A DNA stretch of 46,790 nt from JBDRDI01 sp043820875 (lineage in GTDB: Bacteria > Patescibacteriota > Patescibacteriia > Patescibacteriales > UBA12075): NCBI GenBank assembly GCA_043820875.1, contig JBDRDI010000008.1, positions 1-46,790 of the forward strand, read 5' to 3'. Under the pieces are notes generated by a model. The model searched no databases. It saw only the letters and a list, made by a program, of their open reading frames with translations, and was not told the origin of the DNA. Shown here in pieces: positions 25,142-33,265 of the stretch (positions are counted from its first letter, which is position 1; each line of letters begins with the position of its first letter). Made by a program: the position numbers and the translations under genes.

Positions 25142-27406
25142 ATGAGAAGAGAAAAAATTGGAGAAGAAAACATAAGAATACCAAGAATAGAAGAGCGGCC
25201 TGCCGCTGAAGTCTCTGATGAGACTTATGATTATATTGGCAATATTGAAGATGAATTAACCGAATATAAAAGCGATATTGAAGAAATTCAAAGTTTAAAA
25301 ATCGCATTGGCGGAAAGCAGCGAGGACGGGCGTGAATTGGGAGAAAAAGAATTATTAATGTCAATATATTTGTCTGAGATGGATGGTTTGTATAAAAAAA
25401 GCGAAGTAATAGAAAAAAAAGGATTGTTCGCGCGTTTGGTCAGAAAAATAGCCGGTAAAAAAGAAACAGTATCCAAAGAAGCGGTTAACGAAGGATGGGT
25501 TGAAATAAAAGGTGGCGAAAAAGAATTAATTGAAGAAGAATTAAGAAATCAGGGAATGACAGAGGATGAAATCAAAGATCTTTGCAAAAGCGGAATTGAA
25601 GCCAGGTGGATTAATACTCCTGACTTGGGAGGAATCAGAGAAATTCGCGCAGGACAGACTGAAAAAGAAAAAAAAGAGTTGGTGGACGATCTTATTAACA
25701 GAGATATTAAGGATTTGTTATATTTGTCTGAAAACATAAAAAAGAGCGATAAAGAAATAGAAAAGAGAGAAAAGGATTTGAAAAAAGAGAGCGCCAACGC
25801 TTCTAAAGTTTTAAAAAACAAGTCTTCGGTTGATAGACTTATTGAATTGGGAAACGAAGAAGTTGAAGGGAGAAAAGAAAAAAACAAAGAAGACAAAGAC
25901 GAACTGAGAGAAGAATTGGAGCGTTATGATGATTTATTTTTAGTGGGGGAAAAAATGGAAGCGTTGAGAGTAAATTTTTTCGAAATAATAAAAGATTTAA
26001 ATGGTAAAATATCTCAAAATGAGAAATTAATGAGAACAATAAAAAAGTTTTTAAACAGAAGAACAGATAGCGAGGCAAACAGTGGAAACCAAAAAGCTTA
26101 TCAAGAAGAATATGATCAATTGCAAGTCGACACAAGCGCCTTAAGAGAACTTTTGAAGAAAACAAACCAAAGAATGAAGGTTGTGAAAGAAGATGGCAGA
26201 AATATTAATACAAAAATAAAAATTATAAAAAGGATAAATGAAGTGGTCGACAGGAAAGCAGAAGAAGGTGTTGAAGAAGAAGAGCATAAAAAATCAAAAG
26301 AGTCTCAATATCCGCGATGGCCGTTTCCAAAAATAGAAAATAAACGAACTGATGATTCTGAGCCTGGAATTGCCGAGCGAGATACTGAGCTAGATTTGTC
26401 TAGGATAGAAGAAGTTAAGAGTCCTGAATTTAAAGATGTCGCAGCAGAGGAACTTCGAAAAGAGTTTAGTGAAAGTAATTCGGAAAATAAAAACAAAGAA
26501 GATAACGACGAGGAGCTTCAGGAGGAAATAGAACGGCAAAGAAATAAATTAAGAGAGGCGACTGTTGATAAAGACCCTGATTTGGAAGAAAGCAGGCGAG
26601 AATTAGAAAAGAAATTCAGCAGTCTGGACGATACCGATCTTCAAGAAAATAGAAGAGAGGTTCGTGATAAAATTAAGAAAGCGGCTGAAGACACAAAAGG
26701 TTCACGTGGCGATGAAGAAGTTGACGAGGAAGTCGTGTCAGAGAGAAAATCTTTTTTTGAAAAAGTATCAGCGCTTTTCAAATCAAAAAAAGAAAAAGAA
26801 AGAGCAGTAGAAATAAAAAGAATTAAAGAGCTAAAAGGAGATATTAATAAACAGCTGGAAAAATTGTCACAATATACAAAAGATCCCGGAAGTAACTTAA
26901 GTGAAGAAGAAATCTTTTTGTTTCTCGGGCATGAAAAAAGAAAATTGATTAAAGAAATAACCGGAATTGAATATGGGGATGATAAAAATACGGTAGCAAA
27001 ACTTGAAAAGCTGTTTGACAGCGTAAAGAATCAAGTGGAAGACAAAGAAGGAGCCAAATTGGAAACATACGAAAAATTGTCCAGAACGGAAATAAAAACA
27101 AAAATGCTGGCCAGATATGTTATTTATAAATTGGCAGGTAGCGGGAAATTTGATGATATTTTGGAGGCAATTGATGAAATTGCTAAAGATGTTCAGAGCG
27201 ATTCGCGAGCCGTAGTGGAATTGGAAAGATTACAATCGGATGGGAAAAAAATTGGGGATATGATTTTCAAAGGAGTTGAGAAAAAAGCGTATGAGTTGAA
27301 AAGGGGCGGTAGAATTGACGAAGTGAGAGAACTAATCAGTAAGGCTTTGCAATCAAGGTTGTGCGAAGAAGAAAAGCTTGATAGATTATTTGAGAAGCTA
27401 TCGTAA
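25142..27406 (+). CDS. Large charged coiled-coil protein of unknown function
   Basis: 754 residues from the ATG at 25142; an earlier in-frame TTG at 25079 lies inside the promoter and is rejected. Very rich in Glu and Lys with long predicted coiled coils (for example 185-300 and 450-560), no membrane helix and no signal peptide. Two short amphipathic segments stand out: KKGLFARLVRKIAGKKE near residue 100 and KSFFEKVSALFKSKKEKE near 535. The C-terminal ~170 residues look like a folded helical domain (KLERL, IARKVQSDSRAVVELERLQ-type helices). It is followed by three small genes with similar amphipathic ends. I do not recognise a family; a structural or cell-organising role is only a guess. Confidence 0.8.
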   Translation: MRREKIGEENIRIPRIEERPAAEVSDETYDYIGNIEDELTEYKSDIEEIQSLKIALAESSEDGRELGEKELLMSIYLSEMDGLYKKSEVIEKKGLFARLVRKIAGKKETVSKEAVNEGWVEIKGGEKELIEEELRNQGMTEDEIKDLCKSGIEARWINTPDLGGIREIRAGQTEKEKKELVDDLINRDIKDLLYLSENIKKSDKEIEKREKDLKKESANASKVLKNKSSVDRLIELGNEEVEGRKEKNKEDKDELREELERYDDLFLVGEKMEALRVNFFEIIKDLNGKISQNEKLMRTIKKFLNRRTDSEANSGNQKAYQEEYDQLQVDTSALRELLKKTNQRMKVVKEDGRNINTKIKIIKRINEVVDRKAEEGVEEEEHKKSKESQYPRWPFPKIENKRTDDSEPGIAERDTELDLSRIEEVKSPEFKDVAAEELRKEFSESNSENKNKEDNDEELQEEIERQRNKLREATVDKDPDLEESRRELEKKFSSLDDTDLQENRREVRDKIKKAAEDTKGSRGDEEVDEEVVSERKSFFEKVSALFKSKKEKERAVEIKRIKELKGDINKQLEKLSQYTKDPGSNLSEEEIFLFLGHEKRKLIKEITGIEYGDDKNTVAKLEKLFDSVKNQVEDKEGAKLETYEKLSRTEIKTKMLARYVIYKLAGSGKFDDILEAIDEIAKDVQSDSRAVVELERLQSDGKKIGDMIFKGVEKKAYELKRGGRIDEVRELISKALQSRLCEEEKLDRLFEKLS

Positions 27407-27421
27407 AAAATAAATTAATTT

Positions 27422-27622
27422 ATGTTAAAAAATAATTCGCTTGGCGCGGAAAAAGAAATGAAAGAATTTTTGAAAGAAACAAAGAAATCAAAACGTGAGA
27501 ACGCAAAATTCTTAAATAAAATAAAAAAAAGAATAGCCGAGCTTGATTTGGAATATGCTCAGTTGCTTTTGGCAAAAAAAGCGCTGGCTTTGAATATATT
27601 AAAGAAAAAAAAGAATATTTAA
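27422..27622 (+). CDS. Small basic coiled-coil protein
   Basis: 66 residues, about one third Lys/Arg, predicted as one or two helices (FLKETKKSKRENAKFLNKIK, LDLEYAQLLLAKKALALNIL). It follows the large coiled-coil gene by 15 bases. No known domain. The position in a tight gene string and the helix pattern favour a real gene. Confidence 0.6.
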   Translation: MLKNNSLGAEKEMKEFLKETKKSKRENAKFLNKIKKRIAELDLEYAQLLLAKKALALNILKKKKNI

Positions 27623-27637
27623 AATAATAAAAAACAT

Positions 27638-27967
27638 ATGAATTTTGAAATGCCACAATCAAATAGCAATCTTGAAAAATCAAAAAGCACCCCACCGCCA
27701 ATTCCTGTAGCGGAAAAGGTCAAAAGCACTCCACCGCCCATACCGGAATCCGCAAAGAAAAAAGATAGTTATGAAGATCTTTCCCCAAAAGAACGTTTTG
27801 ATGTTGAAGCGTTGAAAAAAATGAAAAATATGGATACAGACGTAAGACCTGGAATTATAGAAGCTGCTCCTGAAAAAGGTGGAATGAAGCTGGATATTAC
27901 CGTTGAAAAAGAGGGGGAAGACGATCCGAAAAGAATGAGATATTGGTTTAAAAAACTTTTTAATTAA
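27638..27967 (+). CDS. Small proline-repeat protein of unknown function
   Basis: 109 residues. The N-terminal half has two STPPPIP repeats (KSTPPPIPVAEK, KSTPPPIPESAK); the middle has DLSPKERFDVEALKKMKN; the C-terminus PKRMRYWFKKLFN is a short amphipathic or basic-aromatic segment that could bind membrane. It lies 15 bases after the preceding small gene and 14 before the next. Function unknown. Confidence 0.65.
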   Translation: MNFEMPQSNSNLEKSKSTPPPIPVAEKVKSTPPPIPESAKKKDSYEDLSPKERFDVEALKKMKNMDTDVRPGIIEAAPEKGGMKLDITVEKEGEDDPKRMRYWFKKLFN

Positions 27968-27981
27968 ATTAATAAAAACCT

Positions 27982-28287
27982 ATGGGAAATTTAGAACAAA
28001 TTCCTTCAAACGCTCCTGATAAAAGAGCTGAAAATTATTTTGCGAATGCAACGCCGGAAGATATTGACAAGGCAGTAGGTGAAATAGGCAAAAATGAAGA
28101 GATAATAAAAGCGAAAGAAGCAGAGCAGTCGGAAATATCCAAAGTTCAAGAAGAGCTTAATTCTGCAAGATCTTTTCTCGGAAAGCAGTCAACCAATGAA
28201 AAAGCAGAAATAAGCGCGGAAAAAGTTGAAGACGAAAAACCTTCCTTGGCCAAAAGAATAAAGGGATTATTCGGCGGAAGCAATTAA
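27982..28287 (+). CDS. Small acidic/basic protein with amphipathic C-terminus
   Basis: 101 residues, helical and charged, ending KPSLAKRIKGLFGGSN, an amphipathic tail similar in style to those of its neighbours. No recognised domain. It is the last gene before a clear terminator, so the four genes from 25142 form one operon. Confidence 0.65.
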   Translation: MGNLEQIPSNAPDKRAENYFANATPEDIDKAVGEIGKNEEIIKAKEAEQSEISKVQEELNSARSFLGKQSTNEKAEISAEKVEDEKPSLAKRIKGLFGGSN

Positions 28288-28306
28288 AAGTATAAATTTA
28301 ATAGAT

Positions 28307-28340
28307 AAAAAACCGTTTATTTATAATAAGCGGTTTTTTT
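28307..28340 (+). terminator. Rho-independent terminator of the coiled-coil operon
   Basis: AAAACCG...CGGTTTT hairpin with paired ttat/ataa interior, followed by seven T. Confidence 0.85.
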
Positions 28341-28412
28341 AATTTTCTTGATTTTTTTATGTTAATCCATTAAGATTTATCTATAAGTTTAATTCTCTAT
28401 TATATTTGAATT

Positions 28413-31400
28413 ATGAAATTCGTGCATCTTCATGTGCATACCCATTATTCTCTTTTGGACGGCTTGACCAATATTGATGAGTTGATTGAGCGCGCGAAAG
28501 AAGACGGATCTCCGGCTGTCGCTATTACCGATCATGGCACCATGTATGGTGCTATTGAATTTTATCAAAAATGTTTGAAAGCGGGAATCAAGCCGATTAT
28601 CGGAATGGAGGCGTATGTGGCGCCCGGTTCACGGTTTGATAAAGTTTCCAAATTTGATGAAAAGAAAAATTTTCATCTTCTTTTGCTTGCCAAAAATCAC
28701 ACCGGTTATAAAAATTTGATTAAACTCACCTCAAAAGGCTTTTTGGAGGGATTTTATTATAAACCGCGGATTGATTTGGAGGTATTAAAAAAACACAGTG
28801 AAGGCCTGATTGCAAGTACGGCTTGTTTGACGGGAGAAATTCCTTATCTGACAAGAATAGGAAAAGAAGAAGAAGCACGAGCGAAAATTTTGGAATACAA
28901 CGAAATATTCGGTCAAGACAATTTTTATTTGGAAATAATGCATCACCCCGGAATTCCGGAGCAGGCAAAAGTAAATGAAAAGTTAATTGAATTTTCACGA
29001 GAACTCAATATTCCACTGATTGCCACAAACGATATTCATTATTTAAGAAAGGAAGATAATGAGGCGCAAGATATTCTTTTATGTATTCAGGGCAAAAAAA
29101 GAAAAACAGACGTGGACAGAATGAACATGATGGACGGAGATTTTTCTTATCGTCCGGCTGACCAAATGATTGAAGATTTTAAGCATGTTCCGGAGGCAAT
29201 AGAAAATACATTAAAAATCGCCGAGATGTGCAATTTGGAAATCAAATTGGGAGAAATTTGTCTCCCTCATTTTGAAGTTCCGGACGGGAAAACCGGTAGT
29301 GAATTTTTCCGAAAAAAATGTGAAGAGGGCATGATAAAACGTTTTGGAAAAAGTTATAACGAAATAAACGCTGAATATCGCGATAGAATGGACTACGAAC
29401 TTTCAGTGATTGATAATATGGGTTGGCCGGATTATTTTTTAATTGTCGCCGATTTTGTGAACTGGGCGAAAGATAATGGTATTATTGTCGGACCTGGCCG
29501 AGGAAGTGCGGCCGGATCATTGGTTTGTTATTTATCCGGCATCACCAATTTGGATCCAATTAAATATGAATTGCTTTTTGAAAGATTTTTAAATCCGGAG
29601 CGCATTTCCATGCCTGATATTGATTTGGATTTTGCAGATACGCGTCGCAATGAAGTTATCAGATATGTGGAAGAAAAATACGGCCAAGACCACGTGGCGC
29701 AAATTATTACTTTTGGAACAATGGCAGCCAGAGCCGCGGTCAAAGACGTCGGCCGCGTTTTGGAGGTTCCTTATGAATATTGCGATAAGCTTTCCAAGGC
29801 GATTCCAATGTTCCAGGGTCTGGACGAGGCACTGGAGAATTCTTTGGAATTTCGGCAAATGTATAATGAAGATGAATCTGCCAGAACGGTTATTGATTAT
29901 GCAAAACGTATGGAAGGAGTGGCTAGACATTGTTCCACACATGCTTGCGGAGTTTTAATTACAAAGGAACCGCTGGTTGAATATGCTCCTTTGCAATTTG
30001 CGACCAACGGAGCTGAAAGCGACAAGGCTTTGGTTTCGCAATACTCATTGCATCCGATTGAGGATTTGGGTCTTTTAAAAATGGATTTTCTGGGTCTGAA
30101 GAATTTAACTATTATTGAATCGGCGTTGCATATTATTGAGGGTACGTGGGGAGAAAAAATTGAAATTGAAAAAATTCTTTTGGATGATAAAAAAACTTAT
30201 AAATTATTTGCGGCTGGGGAAACTACTGGTGTGTTTCAGTTTGAATCCAGCGGAATGAAAAGGTATTTGCGCGAATTAAAACCCACGGAATTCGAAGATA
30301 TTATTGCCATGGTTGCTTTGTATCGCCCGGGTCCGATGGAGTGGATTCCGGACTATGTCGCCGGCAAGCAAGGCAGAAAGACAATTTTTTATCTTCATCC
30401 CAAACTCGAACCGATACTTGCCAAGACTTACGGCGTGGCCATTTATCAAGAACAAGTTTTGCGCATGGTGCGTGATTTGGCCGGATTTACCATGGGAGAA
30501 GCCGATGTTTTACGCAAGGCAATTGGCAAAAAAATTCCGAAATTATTAAAAGAACAAAAAGACAAATTTTATAAGCAATGCGTGGAAAACGGATTGTCGC
30601 CCGAACTCGCTGAAAAGATTTTTTCTTTTATTGAGCCATTCGCCGGTTACGGATTCAACAGGTCGCATGCGGCTTGTTATGCCATGGTGGCCTATCTGAC
30701 AGCGTATCTCAAGGCTCATTATCCAACTGCTTTTATGGCCGCTCTTTTGGCCGCTGACCAGCAAGACACGGATCGCATCGGTTTGGAAATTGAAGAATGT
30801 CGTCGTATGGGCATTGAAGTAAAACAACCGGACATTAACCAGTCGTTTTCTTCTTTTACGGTTATATCCAAAGAGAACAGCGCCGAAGAGAGCGGGGAAA
30901 CAATTAGATTTGGATTATGTGCCATTAAAAATATGGGCGAACATATTTCCAAAGTCATTATTTCCGAACGAAAAAAGAACGGCCCGTATAAAGATTTAAG
31001 CGATTTTCTTTTGAGAATCACGGACAAAGATTTGAATAAAAAGTCTTTGGAAAGTTTGGTTAAAAGCGGTAGCTTGGACAAATTCGGAGAACGAGGCGTT
31101 CTTCTTGGGAATGTTGAAAACATGCTTAATTTCAATAAAGAAGCGGCAAAAAGAGCGTCCAGTAAACAAACAAGTTTGTTTATGGACGCGCCAAATATAG
31201 CTGCCGGCAACAGAGTACAGTTGGAACATTTTCCGCCGGCTGAACGACAAGAAAAATTGGCCTGGGAAAAAGAATTGCTCGGTCTTTATATTACAGAACA
31301 CCCGTTTTCTGATTATAAAAAAGAATTATTACAGTTTATTACGCCCATTAAAGAAATTGTTAAAATCGGCCGCACCGAACAACAAGTCAATATCGCGGGC

Positions 31401-31928
31401 ATTATTATTAAAATTCAAAAAATTATTACCCGCACCGCCAAGAGCATGATGTTTGTAAAAGTTGAAGATGATACCGGCTGTGTGGAAGTTTTGGTTTTTC
31501 CAAACCTCTTACAATCTTCCCACGGTATTTGGCAGGAAGGACAGGTCGTTTTTGTACAGGGCAAATTATCCGATAAAGATCAGGAAATAAAACTTTTGGC
31601 CAATACCGCCTTTGCCGTGAATTTAAGAAATATCAACGAAGCGGTTGCAAAATTAAAAAACGCCGACATCGGCGGTGAAAATTCGGAATATAATATAAAT
31701 AAAAATTTAAAGATAACTTTCAATAAAAAAATTGATGAAGCGAATTTGGAAATTTTAAAAAAAATCTTATTAAAATATGTTGGTGCGGATAAAGTTTATT
31801 TTGAAATCGCCTCAAACGGAGCGAAAAAAATCTTGGAAACCAACTACTATGTAAAAAATTCCGTGTTTTTAAACACGGAATTGAAAAATAAATTTGGGGA
31901 CTCTATTTCTGTGGGGAGTTTTAGGTAA
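28413..31928 (+). CDS. dnaE: DNA polymerase III alpha subunit
   Basis: 1171 residues, normal for DnaE. A PHP domain (1 to about 270) starts FVHLHVHTHYSLLDGL and has AITDHGTMYGAIEF and ATNDIHYL. The polymerase domain follows, with GPGRGSAAGSLVCYL (about 360) and the catalytic MPDIDLDFADTRR (about 400). The fingers region has YRPGPMEWIPDY and YQEQVLRMV, then a helix-hairpin-helix segment (FGLCAIKNMGEH). An OB domain sits near 985-1040 (VNIAGIIIKIQKI, VEDDTGCVEVLVFPNL). The PHP metal ligands look intact. It is the replicative polymerase. A TATTAT element (28398-28403) nine bases before the ATG suggests a near-leaderless mRNA. Confidence 0.97.
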   Translation: MKFVHLHVHTHYSLLDGLTNIDELIERAKEDGSPAVAITDHGTMYGAIEFYQKCLKAGIKPIIGMEAYVAPGSRFDKVSKFDEKKNFHLLLLAKNHTGYKNLIKLTSKGFLEGFYYKPRIDLEVLKKHSEGLIASTACLTGEIPYLTRIGKEEEARAKILEYNEIFGQDNFYLEIMHHPGIPEQAKVNEKLIEFSRELNIPLIATNDIHYLRKEDNEAQDILLCIQGKKRKTDVDRMNMMDGDFSYRPADQMIEDFKHVPEAIENTLKIAEMCNLEIKLGEICLPHFEVPDGKTGSEFFRKKCEEGMIKRFGKSYNEINAEYRDRMDYELSVIDNMGWPDYFLIVADFVNWAKDNGIIVGPGRGSAAGSLVCYLSGITNLDPIKYELLFERFLNPERISMPDIDLDFADTRRNEVIRYVEEKYGQDHVAQIITFGTMAARAAVKDVGRVLEVPYEYCDKLSKAIPMFQGLDEALENSLEFRQMYNEDESARTVIDYAKRMEGVARHCSTHACGVLITKEPLVEYAPLQFATNGAESDKALVSQYSLHPIEDLGLLKMDFLGLKNLTIIESALHIIEGTWGEKIEIEKILLDDKKTYKLFAAGETTGVFQFESSGMKRYLRELKPTEFEDIIAMVALYRPGPMEWIPDYVAGKQGRKTIFYLHPKLEPILAKTYGVAIYQEQVLRMVRDLAGFTMGEADVLRKAIGKKIPKLLKEQKDKFYKQCVENGLSPELAEKIFSFIEPFAGYGFNRSHAACYAMVAYLTAYLKAHYPTAFMAALLAADQQDTDRIGLEIEECRRMGIEVKQPDINQSFSSFTVISKENSAEESGETIRFGLCAIKNMGEHISKVIISERKKNGPYKDLSDFLLRITDKDLNKKSLESLVKSGSLDKFGERGVLLGNVENMLNFNKEAAKRASSKQTSLFMDAPNIAAGNRVQLEHFPPAERQEKLAWEKELLGLYITEHPFSDYKKELLQFITPIKEIVKIGRTEQQVNIAGIIIKIQKIITRTAKSMMFVKVEDDTGCVEVLVFPNLLQSSHGIWQEGQVVFVQGKLSDKDQEIKLLANTAFAVNLRNINEAVAKLKNADIGGENSEYNINKNLKITFNKKIDEANLEILKKILLKYVGADKVYFEIASNGAKKILETNYYVKNSVFLNTELKNKFGDSISVGSFR

Positions 31929-31965
31929 AAATAAGCTAATATTAAATAAAATTTGCTATTTGTGA

Positions 31966-31994
31966 TTGACATTTGTTTTTATTTGTGCTATGAT
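31966..31994 (+). promoter_or_regulatory. Strong promoter of the DGR target gene
   Basis: Perfect TTGACA (31966-31971), 17 bases, TATGAT (31989-31994) preceded by TGC. The start would be near 32001, giving a ~143-base leader, long for this genome. Confidence 0.8.
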
Positions 31995-32030
31995 AAAAGA
32001 TTAATTTATGTCCTTTAAAATTTGCGGATT

Positions 32031-32077
32031 ATTACAGCTTTAAGGAAGTTTGAAGCAAATTTTTTTAAAGCTGTAAT
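32031..32077 (+). promoter_or_regulatory. Leader hairpin upstream of the DGR target gene
   Basis: ATTACAGCTTTAA (32031-32043) and TTAAAGCTGTAAT (32065-32077) are perfect complements around a 21-base loop. It has no terminal T-run, so it is a structured leader rather than a terminator; it may affect stability or translation. Confidence 0.65.
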
Positions 32078-32143
32078 GAAAAGGCAAATCTGAGGTTTCG
32101 GCATGGGGTCGGAATGAGGGATGAGCCAAAAAGGAGAAGGCAG

Positions 32144-32806
32144 ATGAGTAAAAGAAGCAAAAATGAAGTTGCGGCGATAGTATCAGCGATGGGCGTTTTT
32201 ATGACCATCATTTCCAATCTCGTTGAACTAGTCAAAAAGTTCGGCGGCAACATGGAACAAATATATTGCCTTGCAACGCCAGAAGGCGGCGAGAAGCTTG
32301 AGGCGATTGCTCGCCTCATCGTTAGCAAGATGCAGACCGAATTTCTCCGGCTCATTTCCACCGGAAAAATGCTTTATATCGGCCCGACAGACGGAAGCCA
32401 AACCATTGCGAAAGCAAAGAATGTCTTTACCTCGGGAGTTGATCCCTGTTTTGTGAGCTGGGGTTTGGATAAAGCAGGAAAGGCGACAGAACAGATAGCC
32501 GTTCAGATTTACGAGATGGCGAAAGATAGTACATTCGTCGATATATTTGGATCGCTTTCGCAAGAGATAAAAAGGCTTTGTTTGACGCAAAGCCAAATTA
32601 TCCGTTTTGCGCAAGACCATCGTAAATGGTTACGAAACGACGGCTCCGCCACGTTTTTTCTTTTTGAAGCAAATGGCGAGTTTTTCGTCGCTTACGTGGA
32701 CGTGTACTCTGACGGCGAGCTCTATGTGTACGTCTACCGGTTTGAGTACTCCGACGTTTGGAACGCTGAGTACCGCCCTCGTGTGGTTGTCCCGCAATTG
32801 GCTTAG
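32144..32806 (+). CDS. DGR target protein with C-terminal variable region
   Basis: 220 residues from the ATG at 32144, chosen because a clear AAGGAG (32131-32136) stands seven bases before it; an ATG at 32114 is in frame but lacks this. Such a Shine-Dalgarno sequence is unusual here and suggests high expression or foreign origin. Residues 1-35 include a hydrophobic helix (VAAIVSAMGVFMTIISNLVEL). The C-terminal part is FFLFEANGEFFVAYVDVYSD, then beta-rich sequence to VWNAEYRPRVVVPQLA. Variable residues are F180, Y184, D186, Y188, E192, Y194, Y196, Y198, Y202, D204, Y210 and P212, mostly alternate positions, so they would share one face of beta strands. There is no C-type-lectin signature. The ligand is unknown. 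Confidence 0.9.
   Translation: MSKRSKNEVAAIVSAMGVFMTIISNLVELVKKFGGNMEQIYCLATPEGGEKLEAIARLIVSKMQTEFLRLISTGKMLYIGPTDGSQTIAKAKNVFTSGVDPCFVSWGLDKAGKATEQIAVQIYEMAKDSTFVDIFGSLSQEIKRLCLTQSQIIRFAQDHRKWLRNDGSATFFLFEANGEFFVAYVDVYSDGELYVYVYRFEYSDVWNAEYRPRVVVPQLA
32681..32797 (+). repeat. DGR variable repeat (VR)
   Basis: 117 bases at the 3' end of the target gene, aligned without gaps to TR at an offset of 427. Differences at VR 32681, 32693, 32699, 32705, 32717, 32723, 32729, 32735, 32747, 32753, 32771 and 32778 all face adenines of TR. The last 18 bases (cgtgtggttgtcccgcaa) are invariant and are the place of the IMH, where cDNA synthesis is initiated in known systems. Confidence 0.95.
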
Positions 32807-32826
32807 TACTTTCCCACTTTTTTCTT

Positions 32827-32877
32827 AATCCCTTGGGTTCTTTGTCTCTTTGACACTTGAAACCCAAGGGATTTTTT
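32827..32877 (+). terminator. Terminator/hairpin downstream of VR
   Basis: AATCCCTTGGGTT (32827-32839) and AACCCAAGGGATT (32861-32873) form a perfect 13-bp stem followed by T. Hairpins or cruciforms just after VR assist retrohoming in studied DGRs, so it may have both roles. Confidence 0.85.
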
Positions 32878-32885
32878 CGTATAAT
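32857..32885 (+). promoter_or_regulatory. Likely promoter of the template RNA
   Basis: TTGAAA (32857-32862), 17 bases, TATAAT (32880-32885). The -35 lies inside the 3' arm of the target-gene terminator. The start would be near 32892, about 215 bases before TR. Confidence 0.65.
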
Positions 32886-32891
32886 AATAAC

Positions 32892-33262
32892 GTAGCTTGG
32901 GAATATCCGCGGTTACGGCTTCGGATCATGGTTGCTGAAAAACGTTATTCGGGAATTCCGCCGGATACGTCTTGCGAAAGAGTGGATACGTTTTTCAAAT
33001 AAAAAAACAGCCAGTTGGTGCAATGAGCTCTGGAACTTTCAGGTTCCAAAATAAAATACAACCCCGAGAGTATTCAACGGGTGGTGGTCGCAGACGGCTC
33101 ATTGCTCATTTTCGTCGCTAACGTGAACGTGAACTCTGACGGCAAGCTCAATGTGAACGTCAACCGGTTTGAGAACTCCAACGTTTGGAACGCTGAGAAC
33201 CGCCATCGTGTGGTTGTCCCGCAACTAGTCGTTTCTCCCATTCGCTATCGGGTGGGAGTTTT
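32892..33262 (+). ncRNA. Predicted DGR template RNA
   Basis: From the predicted start to the hairpin and T-run at 33235-33265, about 370 bases with TR at 33108-33224. The leader contains a small hairpin ggaac-tttca-gttcc near 33031. Upstream of TR, gacggctc (33093-33100) matches VR-flanking 32639-32646 at an offset of 454, so this region is a duplicated piece of the target gene with 27 bases (nine codons) deleted. Confidence 0.65.
33108..33224 (+). repeat. DGR template repeat (TR)
   Basis: 117 bases containing 29 adenines, of which 12 differ in VR. The adenines are concentrated as AAC/AAT/AAG codons in the frame of the target, so mutation gives Tyr, Asp, His or other residues but not stops at most sites. 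It has no start or ribosome binding site of its own and is read as a template, not as protein. Confidence 0.95.
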
Positions 33263-33265
33263 CTT
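33235..33265. terminator. Hairpin ending the template RNA and the Avd gene
   Basis: CTCCCA (33235-33240) / TGGGAG (33253-33258), followed by ttttctttt on the + strand. It lies between TR and the convergent avd gene and overlaps the avd stop codon. Confidence 0.6.

Noticed and set aside
32114..32143. In-frame ATG ten codons upstream as start of the DGR target
   Set aside because: The AAGGAG sequence stands seven bases before the ATG at 32144, inside the extension.
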